DNA of 64,000 bases from Gonocerus acuteangulatus (GCA_946811695.1 OX328128.1:29869457-29933456); one strand, 5' to 3'. Counted from the stretch's first letter, positions 43,481-54,815 are shown. Program-made: numbers and translations. The notes: generated by a model not told the origin, from the letters alone.

Positions 43481-44700
43481 TTCACGCATTGATAAGCGTC
43501 ACACCCCTGCGTGTTATTTTTAATTTTAGAAATTTACCTCTAACTAGTAAGTGTTGAGGAATTATGGAAGGTTTCAATACATGACAATTAAGGTAGGGCT
43601 TCATTATTTGTGGTGAACAATGCAACTTTTCAATGAACACATATCTATTAAAAACTCTCTTAAGCTTTTTCATCTGTCATGTAGCAATAAATTGATCATA
43701 AACACTTTAAATTTGCTTTTAGCCCTATCAAAAAAGTTGAGGCTACTTTGAGTAAACATATTTTATCCCAACAAACTGAGAACATCAAGGAAAATGCTTA
43801 AAATTGCCTAGAAGAGAGAGCACGAGACTAATGCGTTTCTGATTGCAGTGCCTCCAACATAACAGTCAACCACTGCCTTTATGATAAGTACCCGCCACTG
43901 CCTCCATGATATCGGCCTGCCAGTGCCTTCAAGATCCAGCAATGCCTATGTGATAATTCTTACCGACCCGATGCTAAATCAGGGAACTGCCGTCGTGGGA
44001 ATGATGCTGTAAAATGTTTACTGCGCCGCCCCCCCCCCTCCTTTTTCGTTCTTTTCTCCCCTCCCCTCCCCTCAAAGAGGTTTAGCCTTCACACCGTGTT
44101 GCCGCTGGCTTTTTATGCCTCCGAACCTCAGCACTAATTTTATTGCAGGCCGTTAGGGTTTATTTCGACTCAAAGAAGTCTTCAGTTTGATGAGGTTGGT
44201 ACCTCTGCCGTTTTATTTAATGGCTCTTCTCTCATTATAGACTCCTTTGATGGATTATTTTATCTATTTATTTTTGTTCAATTATATTAATGATGTTTTA
44301 ATTAGTCTTTTCTGGTTCCCTGAGTTCATTACTCTCAAAGAAATATTCAATCAGATTAAAAACGCTACAGGGAAAAGATATTCCTGTCACAATGATCAGG
44401 CTCCTCGGTCTTACAAATATCAAATGTCTTCGTAAATGACCGTCAACAATGAAGCAAAATTAGCTACAACAAAAATGAAGACAATGACTTTACAAAGTAT
44501 GAGCAAAGTGGTTCCTCATAATTTACAAATACTGGCTTTCAAGCATCCCCACACTTAGACAAGGAGAGGTCATAATATGGAAATGGACAAAGACTTCTTT
44601 TGTAAAATCAGCATTTACTCTGGAACAACCGAAACAGCTGATTTACAGTAGCCATGATTGTTCTTCAGAGTCTAGACGTGGCCCTCTAGAGGTTCTCTAA
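43481..44700. other. No gene recognised
   Basis: A degenerate CACTGCCT-type repetition at 43850-43960 and a C-rich stretch at 44030-44070 are the only local features. Confidence 0.4.
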
Positions 44701-45570
44701 AGCTATGTCTACACTTGTGCGTATTTACTTGCGCTGTTTTGCATGCCTCATGTTGACAGTAAGGGTTCGAAACGCATGCGCTATTGTTTGCCTCTTACGA
44801 TTTGCAAGCTCCTATTTTCCCGTTAAAACCGGTGTTAAACAAGAATCCAACCCAGACGCCAGAAACCCAGATCTCGTGCGCTATTGAGTTTATTAGTGTT
44901 TTAACTGTTTACAAATATTCTAATAAATCGAAAGTATTATTATTTTCTGTGTTTCGTAATTAGTTTATCATGTCGAGCACGTTATCTGGGAGTGAAAAGA
45001 CCACTTTGAGATTTATTGATGATTATAAGAACCGCTCTGCATTAAGGGATCCAAATTTTCCGTTGTACACAAACAAAACAACAAAAAAAGATGCACTGGA
45101 AGACTTGGGAACAATGTACAATTTGGATGTCAACAATAGGAATACATTTTGATATGGACTCCTAAGAATCACGAAATAAATACACAAGGGCAATTAATGA
45201 GTCTCCTGTTGCTAAGAATCTAATTGTAATGGCTAATTTGATTTCATGAGGGATTGCATCACGGATGTGTATTTGAATTTTTTATTTTTATTTTAGGCTG
45301 AATCAATTCAATCTAACTTACTCAATCAAAAAGGATTTTATCAAAGTTAGCTAGACATTCTAACTATCTTGACATTCTAGTAAAGTTTCGGAAAAGACTT
45401 TTCATCCAAACTTATTTCATGAATCATTTGATAGTTCATTTTTTTTCAAATAGTTCTTCATCCATTATCTTCTTTTTCCCCTAAAAAAAGCCGAACTTAT
45501 CACGAGAAGTGCACTAAAATCAGACGAATCCATTGTGCTTTTGCACTGATGAACAAATGTAGACAGGAAA
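44701..45570 (+). mobile_element. Possible MADF-carrying DNA transposon remnant
   Basis: CTATGTCTACACTTGT near the left edge is partly inverted as CAAATGTAGACAGG near 45551, framing the MADF ORF. Terminal repeats are short and imperfect and no clear target duplication is seen. Confidence 0.3.
44970..45152 (+). CDS. MADF-domain protein, truncated
   Basis: 60 aa. Residues about 11-52 read TTLRFIDDYKNRSALRDPNF, then PLYTNKTTKKDALEDLGTMYN, matching the N-terminal two-thirds of a MADF (Myb/SANT-like) DNA-binding domain: F(I/L)..Y...P.L.D...P.Y.N...R..A...L. MADF proteins include arthropod transcription regulators and the accessory protein of Harbinger transposons. The ORF ends before the last helix and the downstream sequence does not continue the domain in any frame I checked. 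It is either a first exon or a pseudogene. Confidence 0.55.
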   Translation: MSSTLSGSEKTTLRFIDDYKNRSALRDPNFPLYTNKTTKKDALEDLGTMYNLDVNNRNTF

Positions 45571-45737
45571 CTCTTTTCAATAAAGACATGCGCTGCTGCA
45601 TGCAATTAAAGGCATATTCAAACGCAAGTTGAAGGGTTTGTTGAATTGAAAATCGCACGACACAGCCTAGGGTAAAGGCTGTAATTAGTTATTATTTTTA
45701 AGTGTTTCTAAAGAGGCGTCAGGATGACAGAAATTTA

Positions 45738-45744
45738 TATATAT

Positions 45745-45823
<79 letters not shown>
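45738..45823. repeat. (TA)n microsatellite
   Basis: TA tract with ATACATACATA interruptions. Confidence 0.95.
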
Positions 45824-45824
<1 letters not shown>

Positions 45825-46109
45825 ACTATTTACAGAATATTACAATCTACAATTCAACTGTATTTTGTAATTTGATATTAGTTACTTGTCCACGCCTCAG
45901 ATGTCCCCAGTTGTCAGCCGAATACCTTCCTTGTTAGGAAGTATTCTAGGATGACCTGGAGTTACCCTACGCCATCCAACCACACCCTGCGGATAGCAGG
46001 GAGGATTGGAGGCGAGTGAAACGTGGCCTGTGATATCCTGAGGAGAGAAAATATCCATCAATATCACTCTCACTTATTGTAATTTCACTGATTCACTCCA
46101 CGACGCTAC

Positions 46110-46490
46110 ACTACCTTAGTAGATCCCGGGGCCACTTTCTATTAAGACGTCTTGGTGGAGAGTAAGGATGATTGGTGCTGGATAAGGATTGGACTGTAGG
46201 ATTAGGATGATTGATCAATTTATTATGGAAGGACGAGAAGCTATGGATTATATTCTGGACAAAAGGGATATTTAGCTCATTATGGAGGGTGCGATTAGTA
46301 ACATAATACGGAGCATTAACTATGGTACGTAGGACTTTGGATTGAAATGTTTGGATTCGGTGGATGTTGGAATGCTTGGCTGTCCCCCAGAGTTCTATTC
46401 CGTTTGTCTATATAGGTTTTATTAGTGAGTTGTAGGCAGTTAGTTTGTTATGTACGGTTAAGTGTGATGATCGGTTTAATATAGAAAAAA
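46110..46490 (-). pseudogene. Jockey-type LINE ORF2 C-terminal fragment
   Basis: On the minus strand, NRSSHLTVHNKLTAYNSLIKPI, a stop, then GIELWGTAKHSNIHRIQTFQ, SKVLRTIVNAPYYVTNRTLH and RRLNRKWPRDLL. It follows the end of the ORF2 at 11025-13715 (HNKLIVYKTIIRPIW...) residue by residue, with many substitutions. It is 5'-truncated near 46490. The 3' UTR extends left to the TA tract. Confidence 0.9.
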
Positions 46491-47040
46491 TGTAGAGCAA
46501 AATAAAATATTCCTTATAAAGAAAAATAGTGCTAAATAAGGTCACTATCTTATAACATAGTTCAGTACACCAAAAAAACGTATGAATATTCAATGCTCTA
46601 TATTTGTTTTGATGAGAATAACTAACAAAAAAAAAACATATATAACATTAATTTTGCTATTTCTGTATGAAATATTAATATATTTGATCATGAAAATGAA
46701 TGAGGGCATATATGAACCATCCTCTTCTAGAATACTCATAAATATACATGACGTCAATTAGTTTATGAAAATATATTCAATATCGATCGACTCCAAACCG
46801 CCCTGAATTCGGTATTGCTTGAGTCAATCTCTAATCCAGACTCGTCAAACTGGCATATATCAAAAATTAATCCATTGAACCACCGAATGTGGTCTCTTTT
46901 TAAAAATCACATGAGAAAGGTATTTGTAAAACCATTAATACGCTTTCCAATTGATAGTTACATTTACTCCCATTTCCCAATGGGTTTCGGCGTATATAAT
47001 TTATTTAAATTATATAAAATATTAAATTTATTTAAATTTT
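46491..47040. other. No gene recognised
   Basis: The ORF at 46815-47042 (75 aa) has no domain. Confidence 0.35.
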
Positions 47041-47105
47041 AACGTCCATTTATTATTAACTACGAATTTTAGGACGGGTTATCTGTAGGTCGGCGTATAT
47101 AAGAA
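47041..47105 (-). mobile_element. SINE-III tail fragment
   Basis: On the minus strand: GATAACCCGTCCTAAAATTC then AATAATAAATGGACGTT, the same 3' tail as 19140-19185. Confidence 0.65.
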
Positions 47106-47149
47106 TATACCCAAAAATTCCAAGAAAAATCTACAATTATAAATATGGA

Positions 47150-47760
47150 GATTCCCTTAGTCCAATTATTTATAAATCGTGTACCTGGAAGCCTAGTTAC
47201 TCAAAAACTTAAGAGTTACGATTTTTTTCCTGTGAATTTTGCATGTTCCGATGAACGAATTCTACTGATAGTTAGCGATCTTCGCCATGGGTGTATATAA
47301 GGGGAGAGGGGCTGCTGCCCCCCGAAATTTTTATTTGATCGGTAAAAATTTCATAAAACCCTTAAAAATAAATTAAATAAGATCATTTAGTTCATAAAAA
47401 ATATTCTATTTTCGGTGTAATAGCGTTTAAGTTGGCTAAAACCCTTCCAAGATCTAAATAGTTAGTATTCCATACACCGGAAGTGGTCTCAGCCCCCCCC
47501 CCCCCCAAAATTTTCCCAGCCCCTCCGAAATTATTTTCTATATACGCCCATGATCTTCGCCAATCAAGTCACAGAAAGTTTTTTTTTGTGTCAAATTTAT
47601 TTAAAATCGCTGCTTTTTTAAGCGAGTTAGAGAGCGAACAGACAAATATATATAAATAGATGTATACACAAAGAACCAGTGTAATTTTAGTGGTCTGAAA
47701 CGTGAAATTTTCCAGCCTACACTTCCGAATTGCGTCCTGCAGACAACCTCTTGTTAAAAG
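47150..47760 (+). repeat. Family A copy with family E insertion
   Basis: Family A blocks GAACGAATTCTACTGATAG, GAGCGAACAGACAAATATAT and GAAACGTGAAATTTTCCAGC, interrupted by the MITE at 47287-47551. Confidence 0.7.
47287..47551 (+). mobile_element. MITE family E, best copy (MULE-like)
   Basis: 265 bp with terminal inverted repeats ATGGGTGTATATAA and CTATATACGCCCAT. A perfect 10-bp target duplication, GATCTTCGCC, lies at 47277-47286 and 47552-47561. TSDs of 9-10 bp are typical of Mutator-like elements. The interior has C-rich tracts (a 15-base C run near 47495) and CCGAAATTTTTATTTGATCG. No coding capacity. Confidence 0.8.
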
Positions 47761-47843
47761 CACTATCGGTATTTCTGTCAGAAAACATGGGCAGTATTCA
47801 TTTATTCTTAAAAAATTTCTTCAAGCCCCGTTAACATTTTTAT

Positions 47844-47848
<5 letters not shown>

Positions 47849-47908
<60 letters not shown>
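47849..47908. repeat. (TA)n-(TG)n microsatellite
   Basis: TA tract passing into TGTGTGTG. Confidence 0.95.
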
Positions 47909-47909
<1 letters not shown>

Positions 47910-48083
47910 CTGTGTCTGTTAACACGATACCCGCCAGAGTTTTTTTTTATTTTTTGTCCACGAAACTTGGTCTAAAGCAGTCTCTTAGCACACAATTGTA
48001 AGAGTTCGTTTATCAGCAAAATCGGTCCAACCGGAGGGTGGTTTACTCTGTACCGAAATTACTAATTTGTCCATACCGGCACA

Positions 48084-48116
<33 letters not shown>

Positions 48117-49020
48117 TTCAACGAAACTCGGTATAATTTGTCAGTATCTAAAGAGAAAGATGTGGTATAAAAATGAACTAAATCACTCAATTATGTGGAC
48201 ATGTGGTTTTCTCAGGAACCGAATTATTAATTTTATTAGCCGTGATTTGTATTTCCTTGGTACAAAACTGGGTAGGCATGATGCCCAACCAATGAGGGAT
48301 ACGGGCAGCAACAATAATAAAATCGGTTTAAAATGAATTGCACCGCCAAACGAAGGTTTGCAAAGCTACCACTAGTGGCGCTGAGCACCTGTATCAGCTT
48401 GCTGCGTTATTATGATTTTATATGGGCAATTTTTTTTTTTGTAAATGTAGTTCAGACAAATAAACACCCCCCCCCCACAACTTCAGTCAAAACTATTCAT
48501 GCTTTGATGAATCGATGAACTAAACGTATCTTCTTGACGGATGAATAAGTGAAAAATGTCCATAAGAAGGCCATTTAACCATATAAGGTTTTTTTCTACT
48601 TGCTGCTAACTATGTGACAATAACGTACCATTTTCGCGCTTTCTCTACTTTCAGATTTACATTTTAAATGGCAGATTTACATTTTCTGTATGACATTGTC
48701 AGAATTCATTTGGAATTATCAGAATTTATTGAGGATATGTATTTCATTAAGAAGGTAATGGAGAATGGAAACAACAAATTATATAAATTAGTTCCATACC
48801 AATCATCAGGTTGAAACTTTCTATAATCGATGAGCAAAATCTGAAAGCTGTCAGCCGACGAAATCCTTCTTATGTAATTAATGTAAATATGCATTCATTT
48901 GAATTTAAAATATTTCAAGTGGCGCCAACCGACACATCTCTTGACGTCGAATCTTTTAGTTCGACAGATCTTGACACACGGCTTGCACTTACTGATTCTC
49001 TTAGCACTTTGAAGTATTGA
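47909..49020. other. No gene recognised
   Basis: Two similar segments (CCACGAAACTTGGTCTAAAG at 47958 and CAACGAAACTCGGTATAATT at 48119), each after a T run, look like a diverged duplication. ORFs up to 99 aa lack domains. Confidence 0.4.
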
Positions 49021-49030
49021 TTTCAAGACA

Positions 49031-49558
49031 TTTTTCTGGCTATTTCGCTCTTCTTTCTTCATTGTCGAAGGAACAGGAAAAAACTCCATTTTTCTGGCTA
49101 TTTCGCTCTTCTTTCTTCATTGTCGAAGGAACAGGAAAAAACTCCATTTTTCTGGCTATTTCGCTCTTCTTTCTTCATTGTCGAAGGAACAGGAAAAAAC
49201 TCCATTTTTCTGGCTATTTCGCTCTTCTTTCTTCATTGTCGAAGGAACAGGAAAAAACTCCATTTTTCTGGCTATTTCGCTCTTCTTTCTTCATTGTCGA
49301 AGGAACAGGAAAAAACTCCATTTTTCTGGCTATTTCGCTCTTCTTTCTTCATTGTCGAAGGAACAGGAAAAAACTCCATTTTTCTGGCTATTTCGCTCTT
49401 CTTTCTTCATTGTCGAAGGAACAGGAAAAAACTCCATTTTTCTGGCTATTTCGCTCTTCTTTCTTCATTGTCGAAGGAACAGGAAAAAACTCCATTTTTC
49501 TGGCTATTTCGCTCTTCTTTCTTCATTGTCGAAGGAACAGGAAAAAACTCCATTTTTC
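49031..49558. repeat. 58-bp tandem array, 9 identical copies
   Basis: TTTTTCTGGCTATTTCGCTC starts at 49031, 49089 and every 58 bp to 49495. Units appear identical. Because 58 leaves remainder 1 on division by three and the unit lacks plus-strand stop codons in every phase, all three plus frames stay open across the array (130-188 aa). These are not genes. Confidence 0.97.
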
Positions 49559-49746
49559 TTGATTTTATGATTTATACTCGAAGGTGTCCCGCCTTCGAAT
49601 TACACCGCTTTACATCTTTAAAACGTAAATTCATCTTAATTGTAAAAGTTCTTGAATTATTTACGTTTCATGAATTATTATTTTAATAAACAGGGGAAAC
49701 AAAAAACAAAAATCTGACAAAGTTCTTCTAAATTTTATAAGCATTC

Positions 49747-49750
<4 letters not shown>

Positions 49751-49796
<46 letters not shown>
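49751..49796. repeat. Poly-A tract
   Basis: About 46 A. The following AAATCGGTTAAGATTTAGAA also occurs after the A run at 18408-18440, so both may be ends of one retro-element family. Confidence 0.8.
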
Positions 49797-49797
<1 letters not shown>

Positions 49798-49864
49798 ATT
49801 CAAATCGGTTAAGATTTAGAAGCTGAAGCTGCTTTTTAAACACGAAATGTCGTTTTGCCCCACT

Positions 49865-50085
49865 GTGCACCGGGTGATTTCGGGGGTAGGGAGAATTTTA
49901 AATATTTTACTGTTAAATGGTTAATTTTGAGGTCCTTTAGATATCTGGTAAACCAGAGTAAATGTTAAAAACATTTTTCGTTTTTATAGGCTTTTTTTTT
50001 TACACAAAAGTGTTCTCACCCTAACAAAATGTAGGGGGGGGGGGAGCCCCCTCAGCCCCCCTTATATACGTTTATGATCCAGGTT
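49865..50085 (-). mobile_element. MITE family E, copy
   Basis: Minus strand: CATAAACGTATATAAGGGGG, then CCCCCCCCCCTACATTTTG and an end near CTACCCCCGAAATCACC. Same block order as 21626-21890, including ACTCTGGTTTACCAGATATC for ACTCTGGTCTAC. Confidence 0.65.
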
Positions 50086-50999
50086 ATTTACAATTGACAC
50101 AAAACGTGAACTGAAATATACAAACCAACACAAATAACATATAATGGAGCTTAAAATGTGAATGGGCTGAGGATGACACCCTGAGTGACTATATCTGTTA
50201 CTATGTGGGTACACGGAGTTGAGCCCACATCCCCCATATGGGTGCATGCAGGTGGTAAGGGACGGATAACAGCGTGTGATGGATCGGTTCGGCCTTTCAG
50301 CTGTCACTACTGTCAAACCTACATCCTGACTCGTGTCTGCTTTTGACAGCATCGGCTTCTCATCCCCATATACATTGTTACCACCTTTCACGCTCAGAAT
50401 AAATTGATAAATGTTTAAATATATGTTTTTTACTAATACGGATTTATAATATTATGTATATAATATTTACAGAGGGTATCTTCCATCATTGATTACTTTC
50501 GAAATAAAAGCTCAAATTATGTTAATTTATTTATTACAACTTGAAGTTCATACAATAAGGCTGATGTACTTAGTGGTTAGTATTGAACATTCCTGTCGTT
50601 TTTTTTTTTTTTTTGCTTTCTTCTGGATCAGCCCAATAAACAGTTTCCTTAAGCGATTCTTTATAAATTTTTATTTTCAAAATATATATTCATATTCAAA
50701 ACATCAACTAATAGATTAAATAATAATAAATTAATAAGATAAATTAGGGAAACCTCAAGTAAACATCTTTAGATAATAAAATAGCTAAAAAAAAAAAAAA
50801 AAAACTAAAAGAGAGTATATAAAGACAAAAATTTAAAAAAATGGAATAATGAAATTATAACAATCTGTAAAAGGTATAAAATAAATTATTATTGAACAAA
50901 GTTTAATTAAATCTTGAACTTATCGCAATAATTAAATATTTTGAAATTATTTAAATAAATATACAGAAATTCTGGCGCTAATATATATACACACACGTG

Positions 51000-51000
<1 letters not shown>
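50086..51000. other. No gene recognised
   Basis: The 109-aa minus-strand ORF at 50062-50391 has no domain. Confidence 0.35.

Positions 51001-51003
<3 letters not shown>

Positions 51004-51048
<45 letters not shown>
51004..51048. repeat. (TA)n microsatellite
   Basis: TA tract flanked by ACACACACG and ACATACACATATACATA. Confidence 0.95.
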
Positions 51049-51051
<3 letters not shown>

Positions 51052-51190
51052 CACATATACATATATACATATGGAGGGTTCAAAGTACAACTAGACCAAG
51101 TCCGTTTTTGACATTTTATGTGGTAATGGCATTGAAGAGTATTACTAAAATGGCTCTTTTCGATGATACAGAAACTATGTCCTAACTTCA

Positions 51191-52135
51191 TTATTTTGCG
51201 ACTTGTAGCAGTTCTTGCAAAACATCTCTTATTCTTATTTTTTACTCATTCTTATTTTTTTTTTTTTTTTTTTTCAGAGCAAAAGTTAACTAAGTCCAAA
51301 TCGTAACTACTTTATGCACAAGGCTATACATAATGTTAGTGATATTTAAAATTAAGATCAGTGTTTACGTTCAAATCATTTTTAAGACTTCTATTGCTCC
51401 ATGGTAAAAATAATTGGTTGTTACGACAATGTTTTTTCTCTAAATTCAAATTTTACATTTTTATCGTGTTAAAACAAAAATTATCTCCTCTAAGAAGGCA
51501 TTGGGATTCCGAATAGTCAATATCTTTGGGATTGCTTGCACCAGAAAATGGATATTAGGCGGTTTTCAATAAGGCGAGGACGGCCTTGAGGTCAGTAGCC
51601 GTTGGAATCTAGGCTTAAACCCTGGGGCTTCGGAGACGGGCTTTAAATAAAGCAGGGCTTTGGGGTAGGACTTTAGAGAACACAATACCATTTTATTTAC
51701 TCAAGCTCAGTTACAAATTCATTGTCACCAAGCAAAGCGCAATTCAAACCTTACAAATGGTGCTAATTTTCTTATTTTAACTAACTAAATTTCTTATTTC
51801 GTTACTGTAATTAATTAAAAAATTACATCATAAAAACAAATTATAAAATGTAATATTACGGTATATGAATAATGAAATATAATTATAATAAATTAATAAA
51901 TATGTTTATTCATAAAATATGTTAAAAGTTTCGACAAAAACTAAAATGAAAATGATGCTGCATCGAACGGCTCTTCATACTTCTTATTTTTTCATTTTTG
52001 AATTCTTAGCGTTTTTTCCTAGCGTTTTGTGTGTTTATTTTTTTTATATATTGTGAAAAATGTTAACAACAACTGCAATGAAATGTGAAAAAAATCATGA
52101 TTTTGGGCGTCACATACAATGAAAACTAACAGTAT
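51191..52135. other. No gene recognised
   Basis: AT-rich sequence with poly-T at 51256-51274. No ORF over 60 aa. Confidence 0.45.
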
Positions 52136-52528
52136 CCTAAGCGGAATTTACTCACGCCACCCCTGAATTTTCGCTCTTAGAAAATTCTGTTAGATATGTT
52201 TCCCACTTAATTACGTTTTTTACAAAACCTGGGGCACACAGAGACAAAAACTAGACTCTTTTTATAAGCACCGTTTTCTCCGAATGAGAACGCCATAAAA
52301 ACCGTTTTTGGAGAACATTTGCCAGGCTTTATCGAATAGAAGCTTTACATTTACGATTTCCCAACGGGTGTTCATATATTAACGAAAATCACAAGTTTAG
52401 GCTAGTTGTTTATTTTTTTTTCTCGATAATGATTATACGGCCTATAAATGGTATCATTTGATTCTCCAGGTCGAAGTACGTATACAAAATGTACCTTGTT
52501 GAATATAAAGATAATGTGAAATGTACTG

Positions 52529-52559
<31 letters not shown>

Positions 52560-53095
52560 GTTAATTCAGGAACATAAATATGCTTTAGGTCTACCCAACA
52601 AACCTATTTAATGCACTGTATAACATACAGTCTTCTTTTTCGTACATGGCTACCGCGCATGAGCGAACGCCAGTGGACACTTTTTTGTAACTTTTTTTTT
52701 TTTTTAAAGTTTAGTGTTCCGGTACGCGGATTAGGATGGTTAACGAACTGGACCTTTTGTTTTTGACATATCATTTAGCATAAATATGTTTTAGCGATGA
52801 CTAAACTGAAATAAAAACGTTTCAAAAAAGTGTCCGTTGGCGTTCGCGCGTGCGCGGTGGCCATGTACGAAAAAGAAGGCTGTATTTTATACAGTACATT
52901 AGATAGGTTCGTCGGGTGGACCTAAAAGATATTTATGTTCCTGAATTTGAGCTTAAGGATCGCATTTTTTTGTACAACATTTCATCAAAATCGGGTCATT
53001 TTTGAGCCTCGTTGATTGCCAACAGAAAACATACTTCCAACGTAACGGTTGACGTCATATCAGGCCTCTTCTCTATGTAGGGATTCGCGCCAAAT
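52136..53095 (+). repeat. Family A-like repeat containing a foldback
   Basis: GCACCGTTTTCTCCGAATGA (52281), ACATTTCATCAAAATCGGG (52977) and GTAGGGATTCGCGCCAAATG at the end follow family A order. Confidence 0.6.
52561..52965. repeat. Foldback within family A
   Basis: TTCAGGAACATAAATATGCT at 52566 is inverted as ATATTTATGTTCCTGAA at 52930-52946, with ~130-bp arms including TTCTTTTTCGTACATGGC and its complement. A single-arm copy lies at 63515-63690. Confidence 0.8.
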
Positions 53096-53759
53096 GTTCT
53101 TTTCCTTAGCTATACAACTCAGTTCCTGTCAGTTGGAAATTCAAAATTAAGAATAACGGGGAAAAAATCCAAATAAGTAAAAACATTAAGAGGGTGGTTA
53201 CACGTCCCCCCCCGTAGCGATGCCTAGCGGAATAAAGGGCGTTCATGATTAAGCCTGGAGAATGGAGTAGGCGTGGCGTGGGCAGTCAAAACTACATGCA
53301 TTTCCTGAGTTTTACTATGACTTGCAGCCTGAGAAGGACATCCGTCTGCGCTGACTGCATCCCAAGCAGTTGACTGCACTTACTTCCGCTCCATCGGCAT
53401 GTTTCGCCAACTGCTGACGGTCATATTTCTTCACTAATTCTAAAGCTTAATTAACTGCTGACGGTCGTGTCTCGGAACTCTTCTGACCCGAATTAGGCCA
53501 TGTTTTGACTGCCTTCTGGCCTGAATTCCGTCATGTTTCGACCTTATTCGTTATTTCGCTTTGAGCGAAATTATTTCGTGTACGTCGTGTTTCCTCCCTC
53601 CTATTATTAAGGAAAAAAACATCTTATGACTTCGCAACCCGGAGAAATCCCCACCTTTCATGACCCGTTGTTCAAAATACCCCCAGAGTTACACATCACT
53701 TAAAAATTAGTCTCTATGCTATAAGACTTTGTATTATAATAATATATATTTAAATATAT

Positions 53760-53760
<1 letters not shown>
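53096..53760. other. No gene recognised
   Basis: Less AT-rich, with repeated AACTGCTGACGGTC (53410, 53454) and CATGTTT(C/T)G motifs. No ORF of note. Confidence 0.4.
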
Positions 53761-53767
<7 letters not shown>

Positions 53768-53807
<40 letters not shown>

Positions 53808-53810
53808 GTA

Positions 53811-53840
<30 letters not shown>
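53768..53840. repeat. (TA)n-(TG)n microsatellite
   Basis: TA tract followed by about 24 bp of TG. Confidence 0.95.
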
Positions 53841-53842
<2 letters not shown>

Positions 53843-53910
53843 CTCTCACATCTTAGGAGGCATGGAATCGTTAAAGCAGTAATCCTTTCTTCACACTACT
53901 TTATTTATTA

Positions 53911-53956
53911 GGCCCGACATGTTTCGTGCATATTTTCGCTCCTGTTCAGGGGCACT
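53911..53956 (-). ncRNA. Hammerhead-ribozyme-like motif
   Basis: Minus strand: GCCC (stem I), CTGAACA (core with G8 changed to C), GGAGC-GAAAATAT-GCAC (stem II with one mismatch), GAA, ACATGT (self-complementary), C, GGGC (stem I, four pairs with GCCC). Its downstream flank CTAATAAATAAAGTAGTGTG parallels GTAATAAAGTTTGTGCAAC after the motif at 62780. Confidence 0.45.
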
Positions 53957-54007
53957 TTTTGCTAGGAAGTCCTCTCGTCACCATGTATTCGCTCTGGAAT
54001 CTGGCTT

Positions 54008-54010
<3 letters not shown>

Positions 54011-54069
<59 letters not shown>
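54011..54069. repeat. (TA)n tract, left of mariner palindrome
   Basis: TA tract that supplies the TA target of the adjacent mariner-derived element. It resumes at 54788-54815. Confidence 0.95.
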
Positions 54070-54071
<2 letters not shown>

Positions 54072-54143
54072 AGGTCATTCAAAAAGTCCTGTCGTTTTTT
54101 TGGGGGAAATTTTAAATAAATAAATATTTTCAAATAATCACCT

Positions 54144-54398
54144 TTATTCATCAAAATATCCACCGTTACAGTCGGTAACCTTCTCCCAACGAGATGGTAA
54201 AGCCCAAATTCCTTCCTTAAAAAATTGTTGATTTTTACTGCAAAAATAAGTGGTCAGTTCGTGAATTAGGTTTTCACGGTCTTGAAAACATTTCTGTCTC
54301 AGATTCTTGTCGAGATCTCTGAATAGGTGATAATCAGTGGGTGACAGGTCAGGGGAATATGGTGGGTGAGGCAAAACTTCCCAGCCTATTTCTGTCAA
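54144..54398 (-). pseudogene. Mariner transposase C-terminus, left arm
   Basis: 84 aa: LTEIGWEVLPHPPYSPDLSP, then TDYHLFRDLDKNLRQKCF and a conserved tail to GGYFDE. YSPDLSPTDYHLF contains the last residue of the mariner D,D34D triad. Only this terminal portion remains. Confidence 0.9.
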
Positions 54399-54461
54399 TT
54401 TTTCAAATTTCTGTCAATTTTTCAAATTTCTGTCAATTTTTCAAATTTCTGTCAAAAATTG

Positions 54462-54713
54462 ACAGAAATAGGCTGGGAAGTTTTGCCTCACCCACCATAT
54501 TCCCCTGACCTGTCACCCACTGATTATCACCTATTCAGAGATCTCGACAACAATCTGAGACAGAAATGTTTTCAAGACCGTGACAACCTAATTCACGAAC
54601 TGACCACTTATTTTTGCAGTAAAAATCAACAGTTTTTTAAGGAAGGAATTTGGGCTTTACCATCTCGTTGGGAGAAGGTTACCGACTGTAACGGTGGATA
54701 TTTTGATGAATAA
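54462..54713 (+). pseudogene. Mariner transposase C-terminus, right arm
   Basis: Inverted twin of the left arm, with FRDLDNNLRQKCFQDRDNL in place of FRDLDKNL...DREN. The ORF extends upstream (54366) through the 19-bp repeats (QFFKFLSIFQISVNFSNFCQ), which is not transposase. Confidence 0.9.
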
Positions 54714-54815
54714 AGGTGATTATTTGAAAATATTTATTTATTTAAAATTTCCCCCAAAAAAACGACAGGACTTTTTGAATGACCTGGTATATATATATAT
54801 ATATATATATATATT

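Larger units (their letters stand above)
54070..54787. mobile_element. Mariner-derived head-to-head palindrome
   Basis: Two inverted ~335-bp copies of a mariner 3' end. Outer ends are CCAGGTCATTCAAAAAGTCC and its complement, each next to TA. Centre: three extra copies of a 19-bp TTTCTGTCAATTTTTCAAA unit (54392-54452). Arms differ by only a few bases. The transposase N-terminal half is missing, so it is non-autonomous. Confidence 0.93.

Noticed and set aside
49017..49686. Three overlapping ORFs of 130-188 aa as a repeat protein
   Set aside because: All three frames of one strand are open only because the 58-bp unit lacks stops. Not evidence of coding.
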